Positions 54,279 to 64,000 of a stretch of 64,000 nucleotides of DNA are shown piece after piece. The notes under the pieces are model-generated. The model was not told where the DNA came from, ran no database searches, and saw nothing but the letters and a program-made list of their open reading frames with translations. Within the stretch, counting starts at the first letter, position 1. The number at the start of each line of letters is the position of its first letter. A program made the translations under genes and the position numbers. This DNA is from Anthoceros angustus. Its lineage: Eukaryota; Streptophyta; Anthocerotopsida; Anthocerotales; Anthocerotaceae. The DNA is taken from assembly GCA_010909165.1 (NCBI GenBank), contig VJWM01000282.1, positions 1 through 64,000 on the forward strand, in the 5' to 3' direction.

Positions 54279-54839
54279 CTAAGGAAGTGCAGGGTCTGAA
54301 GATTCAACTACACACAAACCGGCTTCGATATCGGGAACTAGGGTGACGTTTCTAAGACGTTCTTCATCTGTCTCTCCGAAAGAGTCAACAGCCATCATCG
54401 CCTGGGCGTCGTCGGCTTCCTTCCCGTCAACTTCAGAGGCTGAGTGCCATACAGCCTCTAGTGTCTGTTGCCCCTCATCTACAAGGTCTCCAGTCCTTTC
54501 TTTCATTCGCTTCGACCCTAGAGGCACAATTTGAGCCTTGCCAATATCCTTCTCGCTCAGGCAAACCTCCTTGGCCCAGAATTGTGATGGACCGCGACGA
54601 TGCGGCTCGTGGGTCAGCTCCTCCTCCGCATCCGGCAGCACTTCATATCCATGTACACGCTGTGGAATGAATTCTGCACACCTCTTGTCCGCCTCGATAG
54701 AAATACAATTGCGGCTAGACAACAAGGCAGCCATTAAAGATGACCCGCTACCTGCACATGCATCCAATATCCATTCCCCTTCCTTGGAGAATGTCTTGAT
54801 AAGCTTCATCATCAAACCTAAAGGCATTGGTAGGGACAA
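54279..54839 (-). CDS. C-terminal exon of an N6/N4-type DNA methyltransferase-like protein
   Basis: Just inside the frame, after an acceptor-like CCTTTAG, it reads GLMMKLIKTFSKEGEWILDA, CAGSGSSLMAALLSSRNCIS and IEADKRCAEFIPQRV. This is the C-terminal part of the N6_N4_Mtase fold: a K-L-I helix, the S-adenosylmethionine-binding DACAGSGSS loop (consensus DPFAGSGT) and IEADKR. The remaining ~120 residues are acidic and unrecognised, ending CVVESSDPALP. The DPPY-type catalytic motif is not in this exon. Bacterial and phage members methylate adenine or cytosine in DNA; the plant role is unknown, and it may belong to a mobile element. Confidence 0.65.
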   Translation of the reverse strand: MSLPMPLGLMMKLIKTFSKEGEWILDACAGSGSSLMAALLSSRNCISIEADKRCAEFIPQRVHGYEVLPDAEEELTHEPHRRGPSQFWAKEVCLSEKDIGKAQIVPLGSKRMKERTGDLVDEGQQTLEAVWHSASEVDGKEADDAQAMMAVDSFGETDEERLRNVTLVPDIEAGLCVVESSDPALP

Positions 54840-54930
54840 ACAACAAGTTTGTCAAGTGAATGATAAACCGACTTTTCACAACTATGGTGGGCAATCAACC
54901 GACCATTATTGAAAGTGCCACCGCAAAACA

Positions 54931-55530
54931 TTAGGTAACATCAATACTGGACCTCGAGCTCTTCTTACCGGCGGTGACATACTCCACCGTATCAAACCCA
55001 CCCTTGTCGTTGTTGACATTTGTCTTGTCCCACACAAATGAAACAAGACCACCCCTCTGGCACCACTTCGCATAGGCTCCACAATATGTGAATCTTCCAC
55101 ACCATGCATTATGATCATCTGACGCTCGCATTCAAGTCATGGAAGGAATGCAAAACATTACCACTTGCCAAATATCAAACCTTCCATCCTTTGGGCCCTT
55201 CTCGAATCCACGTGGACATCCATCACAAGCAAAGAGTAACTCCTCTTCCTCACAAAACCTCGCATATCACATCTCGAGCATGAATCATGCACTTTTTCTC
55301 CGGTGGGATGTGGTGCAACAATCCCTCTTCTATGTCTCTATCTGCGAGCTCTCTGCTCATCCTCAAGCCCTTCCAAGTGTTGACCTCATAAATGAACTGC
55401 TGAAAGTTTTCGGGGCACTTGGTAAGGACTTCAATGTCTTTTTGTTGCTGCACACAAAACAGGATGCTTGTCAATATTAGTGCATGTGGGAGGGAGGTCG
55501 CGGCATGCGCCTCCCTCACTTAGGGCCACA
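54931..55530 (-). pseudogene. upstream parts of the methyltransferase-like gene
   Basis: 54931-55131 reads WCGRFTYCGAYAKWCQRGGL, VSFVWDKTNVNNDKGGFDTV and EYVTAGKK, which fits the strand-helix-strand (W-K-N...VEY) segment before the AGSGS exon in N6_N4 methyltransferases. 55150-55265 gives EEEELLFACDGCPRGFEKGP in the same frame, and 55250-55519 gives FQQFIYEVNTWKGLRMSREL and EKKCMIHARDVICEVL in another. The last two look like one protein with a frameshift or intron between. The catalytic DPPY box could not be found. Confidence 0.45.
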
Positions 55531-56999
55531 TCCGGACGGGTTTGGGCGCTGGGCACCCTCCTCGAGCTACCTAAGCGCGGTGAGGCGCCCGGCATGCCGG
55601 CGACCCCTTCCCTGCATGGGCGGCCCGGCATCTGCGGACTATGCTGGCCGGGGGTGAGGAAGGAGGTGGCCGCATCTGCGCCCTCTCCTCCTCCTGTACC
55701 ATATAAACTTCAAAGAGAGTATGATAAAATACCTTTCCCTCGGCGATGCGGAACTGGCGACTACTCGCGTTGGGAATGTTGTGGGTACTCTTGCCTCACC
55801 ATCTCAAAAGATGAACATCCTAAGTGCTTCGCCATGGCCACTTGGATGATATGCAATTTCTTGCAATATAATTTCATCGACATTCCCTTCAAATCCATAA
55901 GGCCGGTGAGAACTTTCTCGTGGCACTAATAAGCATTTGTTGCCCGCTCTCCCGCAGAATGCCTTGAAAGCAACGCCATGGCTTTGTCGCATCTCCTTGG
56001 GCTTCACCAATATACCCTCAACTTGTTTCGTTTCTTCCTTGCTTTAGTTTGCCTTTGCTCTTTTGCTCAATCCTGCGCCACATGTTTCTTACATTACAAG
56101 TCACAAGCCTCCCACTTTGCAAAAATCTTGTCCACATTCTCCCTTCCTTCCAACCGCTATGCACAAGATGTCTCTGTTTCGACCTTGTTACATTTGTAGG
56201 CATCATCTTCCTTCATCATCTTGATAAGACCCAATACCTTATACAGTTGAACTTCCAATTCATGGACATATACCGCCATCCCGCTTGGCTATTAGCGATT
56301 CATCTAAGATATCTTACTTGCTCTATGAATGACATCTTCCCGTTTATCGAGACATGGTATTGTGATCGATCGCCAAAACCCTCATCTCACATGGTCGAGA
56401 CCACAATAGACATGTACTCTATCCATTTGAAACGCTCTTTCCTTTGGTGATATGTCCGCCAAATGTTGCATTTCGCAGTGTGTGGTTCCCTTAACACACC
56501 CATGATGTATTTCTTTGCCACGAACTTTTCCGGTCTAGGTCCTCTAGATCATCACACTCCTTGGGATCAATCATGCACAAAAGGCGATGCGCCCTTGTCA
56601 TGGCTACGAGCCGCGCCAGGTCGAGACACGGTGATGACTCTAGTGCGGTGTAATGACCATAAACCGCACTTAAGTTAAGTGTTTGCGACATCGATCAATC
56701 AAAGCCACAAAAACTCGAACCGTTTTGGGGCTCAAACATCCGTGTTGTTATTACCCCCTTATCTTACTCTACACTCTGGCGTGGTGCGACATGTGAGAAC
56801 TCCGCGCCTTGTTGCCCCTATTGGGCGGTCTGCGTCATTCATGAGCCGCCGCTTGGCCCCGTACTGGTTCGCTTGAGTGCTGCGGTGGCAAAACCAATGT
56901 ATACGGAATTGTTTTGAGCGGTGGTAGGCAAAAGACATGGTACCACTGCGTTGCATTTGTCATAAGTAGCATTAATTCGAGTCGAGAACACGGGCAGAA
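55531..56999 (-). other. unassigned region with exon-like remnants on the - strand
   Basis: 55804-56010 reads KAFCGRAGNKCLLVPRESSH and YGFEGNVDEIILQEIAYHPS; 56491-56691 reads RLVAMTRAHRLLCMIDPKEC and DDLEDLDRKSSWQRNTSW. They have protein-like composition and could be further exons of the gene at 54279-55530. No family recognised; + strand ORFs here are probably shadows. Confidence 0.3.
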
Positions 57000-57166
57000 C
57001 CCACAAGGTAGATCAATCGGTGGTCTCCATGCTTGCGGTTGTGTCCTTGTGTCAAGATTGGGCGAGATGGCATGGGGCCAAATGCCGCATGTGCTCTTAC
57101 ACCTTCGCCCATCCTGTCCTTCCAACTCAATCACCCCTTGTTCACCGGCGTGTACCACTCGCAAAA
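57000..57166 (-). pseudogene. gypsy 2 integrase C-terminal domain
   Basis: VVHAGEQGVIELEGQDGRRC then KSTCGIWPHAISPNLDTRT, the C-terminal small-barrel type segment of gypsy integrases, in a frame shifted from the core. Confidence 0.7.
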
Positions 57167-57721
57167 TCAGCGCCCGGTGCTTACGTCCAAAGTGGTTGAG
57201 GGTCGATGCTGCAGATAAACAAAGTCACCCACCTCAAACTTCCTTGCTTTCGGTTTCCACGAACCTCCCCTGGTGAATGCATCCCGAAGCTGATCCCGGT
57301 GTTGGGCTATAGCTAGGTTGTCCATGGCCATTGGCATCACACATTGAAATAACCTGGCTCTTGCTTGCAATTCCGAAAGACATCCTTCAGGGTCCTGTGC
57401 CCAGTCCACGGGCCTGGAGTAAGTGTCTGCCACTATATTTGGCATGACTGCATTTCTGCCAAACATGATGTAATACGGACTGAAGTTGCCAAGAGCGGCT
57501 TGCACGCTGATTCGGTATCCCAGAGCCACATAAGGCAATAGCTCATCCCAACAACTGGGCTCAATCTCCATGCAATATTTTCGCAGCGAATCCTTGAAGG
57601 TCTGCACTAATCGCTCCACTTGACCCGACTGAGGGTGATCTCGGGGTTCGCTGTGATCTATCGGGCTTGATCCAGCGCACTGAAACTCTCCTCGAAACTC
57701 ATTGCCTTGGTCAGTTAGCAC
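57167..57721 (-). CDS. gypsy 2 integrase core, second half
   Basis: Reads LTDQGNEFRGEF (second catalytic Asp), HPQSGQVERLVQTFKDSLRK (Glu box, consensus QVERxNR), WDELLPYVALGYRISVQAAL, SPYYIMFGRNAVMPN and ARKFEVGDFVYLQHRPSTTL. The first Asp lies upstream in broken sequence. This 184-codon frame is the best-preserved part of gypsy 2. Confidence 0.9.
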   Translation of the reverse strand: MLTDQGNEFRGEFQCAGSSPIDHSEPRDHPQSGQVERLVQTFKDSLRKYCMEIEPSCWDELLPYVALGYRISVQAALGNFSPYYIMFGRNAVMPNIVADTYSRPVDWAQDPEGCLSELQARARLFQCVMPMAMDNLAIAQHRDQLRDAFTRGGSWKPKARKFEVGDFVYLQHRPSTTLDVSTGR

Positions 57722-57992
57722 TTCAGCGCAACTACCATATCTGCTGAGAACACATTGCAGGAATGCTCGGGCGGTATACTACGAACTTCTAACTGGCAGG
57801 AAGGCCAATTCCACCCATTTTGAAAAATGCTCGATCATCAACATGCGGTATGCATTGCCACCTTGGTGATTGGTAGCTCGAGCATCAAGTCGACGGACCA
57901 TCGAAGAAGAGTCCCGATGGGCGTGAGTGCGGCACCACATCTGGTTGAACGCCTTAACGCATCACCGCGCGGCACACTTGGCCACCACCTTT

Positions 57993-58286
57993 TCAACATC
58001 GCATCCATGACCAAAAGTAGGCGTTCTTCAACATGTGATGCGTTCGTTTAACCCCAAAGTGGCCAAGCGTGATGTGCACCTTGGTTGCCAATTGCTTCCT
58101 CTCCCCTATGGGTGGTACCTCCTTGAGTACTCCACGATCTGTCACCCATACTTTGCCGTTTTCATAGGTGTAACGGTGATCTTCCGTTGTAATGTGTAGG
58201 GCCGAGGGTCCATACAGGATCATCCTTCCATGATGGCTGTGCTCATTACGCGGATATCTCTCCTCCCTCGGCCGGATGCCTTCCAT
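57993..58286 (-). pseudogene. gypsy 2 integrase zinc-binding domain
   Basis: YENGKVWVTDRGVLKEVPPI, KVHITLGHFGVKRTHHMLKN and AYFWSWM match gypsy 1 (LGHFGVKRTHHMLKSAYVWS). The CxxC half is disrupted just downstream (~57950-57990). Confidence 0.85.
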
Positions 58287-58364
58287 CTTCTTGCTCTATG
58301 GACATGAGGGCCATGTAATAGGCATGCCTTGAGTGGATCCAAAGTCTGCCTTGCTCCGATCGCA

Positions 58365-58834
58365 TCACCTTTGTCGCTGCGGGTTCCTGGAGTCGGCATT
58401 GAGATGCACTTTGCCCGCTCGATGCACAATGCATATCATCGAGAAGCAAAAGCGCCCATCGGCAAGTTTCCGCTCAATTTCATGTTTGTCATCGGCGATT
58501 GGGCGATGATCATCGATCAAGCTCCGACCAAACAAATACACTCGAAATGTAAAACCGCCCAAGCGGCCGCGGCATTCCCTTCATATGACGAGTAGTTTGC
58601 CTCGCGGCATTGTTGGACCTACTCGCGTGTCGACGACTCGCTCTGCCTTCCTCGTCTTTGAGCTAGCACAAGACCAGCCGCACTCCAATCCGTGTACAAG
58701 ACAAAAGGCTTCTCAAAGTCGCCTTTTAACATTGGCCTTTCCGCCATGTGGTTCTTCAATTCACGCTTGTTCTTGCTCTTGTTCCCATTGCGGGCACTCC
58801 TTCTTGAGCAATTCATACGATGCTTTGCACACAC
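58365..58834 (-). pseudogene. gypsy 2 RNase H
   Basis: HMAERPMLKGDFEKPFVLYT followed by DWSAAGLVLAQRRG holds the first RNase H Asp. After indels it resumes with GFTFRVYLFGRSLIDDHRPI and VHRAGKVHLNADS. Matches gypsy 1 FRVYLFGRRFQLVTDHQP and HKAGKIHLNADCLSKNP. Confidence 0.82.
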
Positions 58835-58988
58835 TACTCATGTTGCGGACAAAGCGGCGATAGTAGTTGACCGATCCCAAGAATGCCCTCAATGCGGCGT
58901 CTCGGGTCGAGGCATTAGATCAATTTGCGCACCTTAGCCAGCGAGGCACCCTCACGGAACTATCTTGTGTCCCAAGTATTCTATTTCC

Positions 58989-59183
58989 TTATATGCGAAC
59001 TTGCATTTTTGGATGTGCCTTTAATCCCGATCGGCCAACCTCGCGAATCTCCAGTGCTGGAGATGTTCTTCCAGTGTTGCTAAACACCAAGATGTCATCG
59101 ATGTAGCATCGTACAAGCGGCGATCCTGACTCCAAATCACCACCCTCGAAAATATATGAGCGTTCTTTAGACCAAAGCGGCAT
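58989..59183 (-). pseudogene. gypsy 2 reverse transcriptase palm (YIDD)
   Basis: IFEGGDLESGSPLVRCYIDD then ILVFSNT gives the RT active site. Upstream pieces (MPLWSK for MPFGLK-like) are damaged. This is the part absent from gypsy 1. Confidence 0.82.
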
Positions 59184-61255
59184 CGTTTCCCATTCCCAAA
59201 GTTGGTCTTTGCCCCGAGCTGTCTTGCACTTGTCTTCTCTTCGATGACAATCGATTGAAGCGATCGAAATCCAACGTAGTGAAATACTTGGCTGCCGATG
59301 GCATCGAAAATTTCATCCGGTGGGCATAGGATATCGTTCCATAAGCGTCACCTCATTGAGCACGATAGTCCCCACATCCTCCGGTCCTTCCATTCGCCAT
59401 TTTCATCCTTCTTCAATGGCAACACGGTAGCGGCGTCTTGTGAAGTGGACTTCCTAATTAGCCCGGTGCCGCCAATTCCTTGCATCTTCTTTCTCGATGT
59501 CCCACTCCATGGGACTCGGCTGTGCCTTCGAACACGGGTTCACTAGTGGTGGTGGTGATCTTGAATTTGATGCGATCATACCGCCTAGCTCATCGGTGAG
59601 CAGGCGTGTCGGTTTATTGCGCATATCCGGATCTCGTGTTGATCGGTTTCCTCTAGTTCCTCGCATATCTGCCACTCATGTGCTGAATTCACACCATCTC
59701 GGTTTTCTTGTATTGTCGCTGTTCCTGCGGTGTCTGCAGTGTGACCTTCTTCACGACGTTCTGTTGGAAACTCGCCTTCTTCGAGTACCAATAGGTGTGC
59801 CTCACCTTCCGTCTTGTACCTGCCCATTTGTGTGACTAGCCCCACGTTCAATAACCAGCGCAGGCAAGTCAGATCGAATGCTTGTCCGAGCAACTTGCAG
59901 CGATATGTTTCGGAAATGCCTCGCGTGACAGTCCCATCGGTATCAAATCCCATGGCTCGTTCACGCTCGGCTACCGTGGGCTCACCTACCTCGTTTCCAG
60001 CGACATCCACCACCATGCCGTCCCCACCTCTGCGAAGGCATAAGACTGAGCAGTTCTTACGAGCGTGGGCCAGGCCCTTCTTGGCTTCCCAACCTTGTTT
60101 ACTGGAAAGCACGGCGGTTTGTCCATCCTTGCCGTGAGAACATCGCCTGTCCTAGAATCTCATCCACGCATCGTTTTACGGCTTGGTGGTTCACGATGTT
60201 GCCTCAACACCTCCACCGGTGATGTTGGTCCAAAACTCCGCGATGGGCATATGAACCCGTCTGGGCGACAATGACAAATTCCTCACCTAGCCACCATCTA
60301 AAATGTTCATAGCTCTTCACGATGTGCTCGCGTTTGTCTAATGCTCCAGACATTCTCCAATAGGTACCAGCAAGTTGGGTTGCTCATTGTATTTCCTTGA
60401 TCCACGATCGCCGCAGCCATCTCCACCGTCACCCTTTCCACAACCAGCTCTAAGCGTCCGCATTCCCATCCGCAATTAACACATCGACCGGACACCCATG
60501 GCTTTCAGCCCGTTTCCCCACCAAGCTAACATCGGACGGCGATGCCTCGACATCCCTTCACGCTTCCATGCTCAACGGCTGATATATGCTCTTTGCATCC
60601 GATGATCACAGACTTGCTCTGCCGTGCCTTCTCATCTATTTCGACACACGTGTATTTCTTTACTCGCATTCCACTCTTTATCGCTTCAAGCCCGCGATCC
60701 ACGAACACAACTCCATCGGATGTATGCCTCGCTCGTCGGGTTGCCACCGAATCACGGCCGTGTTGATCCTCAAGGTGGTATCATCCAATTCCAGCTTAGG
60801 CATATGGTTGTCCGGACGCGTGGGAGGCCTTCCATGCCTTGGGACTCGTCGGGTGAGCTCCGAGACAATGCCTCGATAGCATGGGGTTCTTCACGATGTA
60901 CATGCACTTGCGGCTCCACATCCTCTCCTGTACCTCTTCCGCATGAGATCCGGGTTCTTCCCAAACCACTTGCCTCGCACAACATCCGCCGAACAAGCCG
61001 TGAATGCCACCATGCTATTTGATTTTTCATCCGTCGCCTCATGTCAAGTGGTATCACGGCCACGTGTGTGAAATCTCCATCTCGCCATCGTGGCAGTAAA
61101 ATGCTTCGAGTGCGCGGATCTACCCCATTCTTGGGCGTGTGGCATCAGCCCCAAGCAAACGTCATAGTTCCTTGCGTTAGATACGGCGATGAACCGACAA
61201 TGGAGGCATCCTTGGTTCCGGCTTGAATTCTATGCGCGGCTCACGGTCATTCCCA

Positions 61256-61537
61256 TTACTCGTTCCTTGGTTCCCGATGTGGTGATGTGGACATCACATG
61301 GCTTGAGCTTATCTCCGTCTGTTGTAGGGCTTTACATGCGCGCCCCAATACCGGTCCGCACCCGTGTCCACCAACACATGTTCGGAGCGAACCGTTGATC
61401 GTCACCTCTCGGCCTTGGTTTTTCACCATGGCAATGCCCCTTGCCCGCGGCTTTAGGTGTTCACCCATAAGCACATCCGGACACCTCGTCACGTCCTGTA
61501 GTCTCATACGCATCCGGGCCTTTAACGCTTGCCTCAA
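61256..61537 (-). pseudogene. gypsy 2 aspartic protease
   Basis: GEHLKPRARGIAMVKNQGRE then VTINGSLRTCVGGHGCGPVL parallels gypsy 1 GDHLKPGARGQGG...GREITFDGF. The active-site DTGAD is out of frame: + strand DNA at ~61355-61375 still encodes it when read with one shift. Confidence 0.72.
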
Positions 61538-61852
61538 TGGTTGTGTTTTGACCCGAGGTCACGCAAACTCATTACGCACGTCCATCACCTTCTCAAGCAT
61601 GAGCTCAAGACTAGGTGATTTCTCTTGAGACATACCTCGGGTCTTCTTCATCTTCTGAAGGATTTGGGCATCTTGAGTGATTCCTTTCCTCGGCCTTCTT
61701 TTTCGCACCTTCCCAAGTCAAGGCCAGCCGTTCATCCTCAAACGACCTCATGGTCATTAGTGCATACACCTCGGATCCGAATCATACTCCTCGGTGGTGA
61801 CAAGAACTTCCCGTGCTTACGCTCATGGCCAATTTTTCTTGCACTGTGCACC

Positions 61853-62095
61853 TCACCGAGGAGGCGCCTTGAGTGTACCCTCCTGCTGGTTTCGCTCACG
61901 GATATCCGTTCTACCGCCTTTTGGCTTGAGTTCGGGATGGGCTGCCAACACGCCGCTCAGTATGTCCGGTCTTGGCACACGTGCGACAACGCTCCTTTTC
62001 CCGTTCCCCCACTTGGTATTCACACTCGAAGCTTTGTGTGCCCCCGCAGCAAGGCATTCCACCGTTGCTTTAGTGGCGGCTGCGCTATTGGCCAT
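61853..62095 (-). pseudogene. gypsy 2 nucleocapsid remnant
   Basis: SSVNTKWGNGKRSVVARVPR and AAHPELKPKGGRTDIRERNQ align to the gypsy 1 zinc-knuckle/spacer (CNRWGHTEVACWQAYPELRP); the cysteines are largely out of frame. Confidence 0.6.
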
Positions 62096-62535
62096 ATGTC
62101 CTTTGTTTGGGGAATTCCGCAGTATTCATCGAGTATGTTCCGTGTGGTTCTACCATGAAACCTTGGGTTATTCACGGCATCTTGTCCCTGACCAAATTGT
62201 GCTCCTCGGTGACTGGTCCGCATCGCCCTTCATGACCCTCGGCCATCTCATAGGCTTGTTCCATGTGTCTGCGTGCATCATATGCAAGAAATTGGCAATC
62301 ACCCTCCTTTGCCTTCCCGGGAGGCTATGTAGATCTGGGCGGCTTCGCGTGTCTTCACACGCGTGTCTTTTACCGCTTGCCTCAACCTCAAGTAAGCGGA
62401 TCGGAGAGGTTCGTTATGCTTGATGGTGAACTTGACTCTGAATCTTTTCTATGGGCGATCTGGAAACATGAATTTGGCGAACATCTCATCCACGGTATGT
62501 AATGGTGTCACTGTAGAACGGACGCCTCTTCCACC

Positions 62536-62949
62536 TCATCCACCTTCAACATCTTCTTGGCCATTCTTGCCTTGGCGAAGCGCATCTTGCAAGATCTGGT
62601 CCTTGCGGTCCGATAGCACGTTAACGCCTCTCCACGCAAGCGTGCTCATCTTCCTCAATGCCATCTCGGTGTAAACTCGGTTTGTACTTGAGCACCATCT
62701 CATCGATTGCCCACCTAAACTTCTCCTCAAAATCGCCCGACATGCGCCATGTCTGCCGATAAACACATCATTCTTGCTAGGCGCTATTTCATATTCCATT
62801 CGACTCCTACTCTCTTCAAATGCTATGGATCGGATGGGACTATGCTCCCTCTCAAAGCCGACCACTTGGCCTCTGGTGTGGTCTTGGGTGATGGGATGCG
62901 AGTTTCTGGGCCAGGAGTGATCTCGTTTGTCCACCAGGCAAAACACCAT
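62536..62949 (-). pseudogene. gypsy 2 gag, 5' part
   Basis: A 137-codon frame with EYEIAPSKNDVFIGRHGACR, matching VILSENDVFTGRHGTMSPAD of gypsy 1, then YTEMALRKMSTLAWRGVNVL and DQILQDALRQGKNGQEDVEG. Confidence 0.6.
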
Positions 62950-63048
62950 AACTTATCAATCCCTTCCTCTCGAGACTATGTATGGCATTCCATCAAAGTC
63001 GATATTGGTTCCCCTTACATCGATCCATGAGCCATGCCGGTTTGTCAA

Positions 63049-63582
63049 TCACTTCATCCCACAACCTCGCCACAAATATCGGGCTCTATTTACGCTAAGG
63101 TAGCTAGGTGCAAAATGGACCACCCGCATAAAAGCACATCTGTAATCTACAGCACTCTCATTATGGTTCACCATCAACTTATCTGTGGTCCACCACTCTT
63201 CGTGGCGTGTTTGGATTCCCTTCAGCCCTCTTGGTTGGATGCCGTTGGCTTCGGTAGCGGATTCGATGTGCAAAATTCGTCCTTCAATCGGGCCTAAGCC
63301 CATCCACCGCACCTCCGGGCCGTGATTGTCAAAGGAACTCGCACCCTTCTTCATTGGGATTCGTATGGCTGCTGTAGAACAAACATCGACAATCCACCGC
63401 TGCGGATTGGAGCCTACTTTATCACGCCTAAATGCTTGGCGCCCTTCGCGATCCACGGGCACCGGTGCGCCGCCAGCGTCAAGAGGGCTGCCGTCCATGG
63501 CGCGCCATAATTCGCCGTGGCGCTGGCCGGTCGAGTCACCCGTTGCTTCACAGCGCGATTCACGGGCCTCGCGGTCACACAT
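63049..63582 (-). other. ORF at the 5' side of gypsy 2, unrecognised
   Basis: A 177-codon frame with WRAMDGSPLDAGGAPVPVDR, FDNHGPEVRWMGLGPIEGRI and a charged end. It may be the leader or N-terminal gag of gypsy 2; no motif supports more. Confidence 0.3.
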
Positions 63583-64000
63583 AGTTATCGGCGTGCTTGT
63601 GTGTGTGCATGCCTACGAGATGGGCATGCATGCCATGCTCATGCACATCCTAGCTAATCAACATGTCTACTCACAAGTTATCACATCAGGATGTCATGAC
63701 ACCCTCCTCAACTCGGCCCTTTCCAATTACGCGAGCCAGATAATTAGTCCAAGCTTCATGCACACGCCCGAATCGCATAGGGATTAGATAAGGCGGGCCC
63801 TTGATTCTCCAACGACCAACCACGGTCTGGGACAACCTTCGCCGCATCTGCATCTCGGATTCGGGTGAGGTAGTCCTCCTCGTGGAAGGAAGATTCCAAC
63901 CTCTCTTCATCTGAAAGGTGCCTGTGGGAATGTCTCCTCTGGTGACATAGTTCTGTAGTCTTTGCTTTCTTAGTATTTTACCATGTTCGGCTCCAAACTC
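63583..64000. other. window end, nothing supported
   Basis: No convincing gene. Probably still gypsy 2 leader or LTR, but without a partner copy this cannot be tested. Confidence 0.3.

Larger units (their letters stand above)
57000..63600 (-). mobile_element. Ty3/gypsy element 2, - strand, heavily degraded
   Basis: From right to left the - strand shows gag, a zinc-knuckle remnant, protease, RT with YIDD, RNase H, integrase zinc domain, integrase core and a C-terminal domain. Nearly every domain is cut by small deletions. Same family as gypsy 1. LTRs were not identified; the element may extend past the window's right end. Confidence 0.85.

Noticed and set aside
55530-57276. Large + strand ORFs (for example 55468-55929, 56049-56450, 56914-57276)
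   Set aside because: The - strand carries more protein-like and partly recognisable coding (methyltransferase-like remnant, gypsy integrase); the + frames show no motif.
59298-62674. Long + strand ORFs across gypsy 2 (up to 209 codons)
   Set aside because: They overlap recognisable gypsy domains on the - strand and contain no motif of their own.

Overview
The window looks like a piece of a large, repeat-packed land-plant nuclear genome, most likely a fern (a heterosporous lycophyte is possible; a hornwort fits less well). The evidence is: long intron-free PLS-class pentatricopeptide repeat (PPR) genes; a PPR C-terminus of the DYW:KP type (KPAVATIEV in place of the PG box, protein ending GRP), which is tied to U-to-C organellar RNA editing in hornworts, lycophytes and ferns; TTTAGGG repeats; and nested Ty1/copia and Ty3/gypsy elements filling most of the rest. 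No search was run; all calls are from reading frames and motifs by eye.

Layout. 1-2996: 3' part of a + strand copia element (element 1). 3001-4537: repeat-coded acidic ORF and LTR-like DNA. 4538-12372: an old copia pol (element 0) split by a complete - strand copia element (element 2, 5690-12249, 180-bp LTRs, target duplication CCGCC). 12479-17816: a PPR-DYW:KP tail fragment on - and PPR gene A on +. 18185-19545: minisatellite cluster. 19650-23345: degraded gypsy 1 that has lost its RT core. 23346-26900: unassigned coding-like remnants. 27079-30265: a PPR ghost and intact PPR gene C (-). 30902-31966: intact SPOUT1-type RNA methyltransferase, the clearest single-copy housekeeping gene. 32058-35758: telomere-like repeats, a dispersed repeat and a small terminal-inverted-repeat element. 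35759-42022: PPR gene B (-), whose 5' end lies in a 1.84-kb tandem duplication with a third partial copy up to about 43680. 45182-52911: an unknown multi-exon gene broken by a complete + strand copia element (element 3, 45400-52590, 256-bp LTRs, target duplication GATCC). 52990-53880: copia fragment. 54279-57000: N6/N4-type DNA methyltransferase remnant. 57000-63600: gypsy 2 (-), very degraded.

Two themes stand out. First, PPR genes A and B carry one or two copies of the PDF motif of organellar single-stranded DNA-binding (OSB) proteins in front of the PPR tract, so they appear to be OSB-PDF/PPR/DYW:KP fusions. Their PPR tracts grew by tandem copying of a 306-bp (102-residue) PLS cassette. 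Second, the copia elements have extra genes: a sense ORF between the primer binding site and gag (elements 2 and 3) and an antisense ORF between RNase H and the 3' LTR (elements 1, 2 and 3). The antisense products of elements 1 and 2 are recognisably homologous although the elements lie in opposite orientations. Many frames are broken by short indels, concentrated in near-identical repeats, so assembly error must be ruled out before calling each one a pseudogene.
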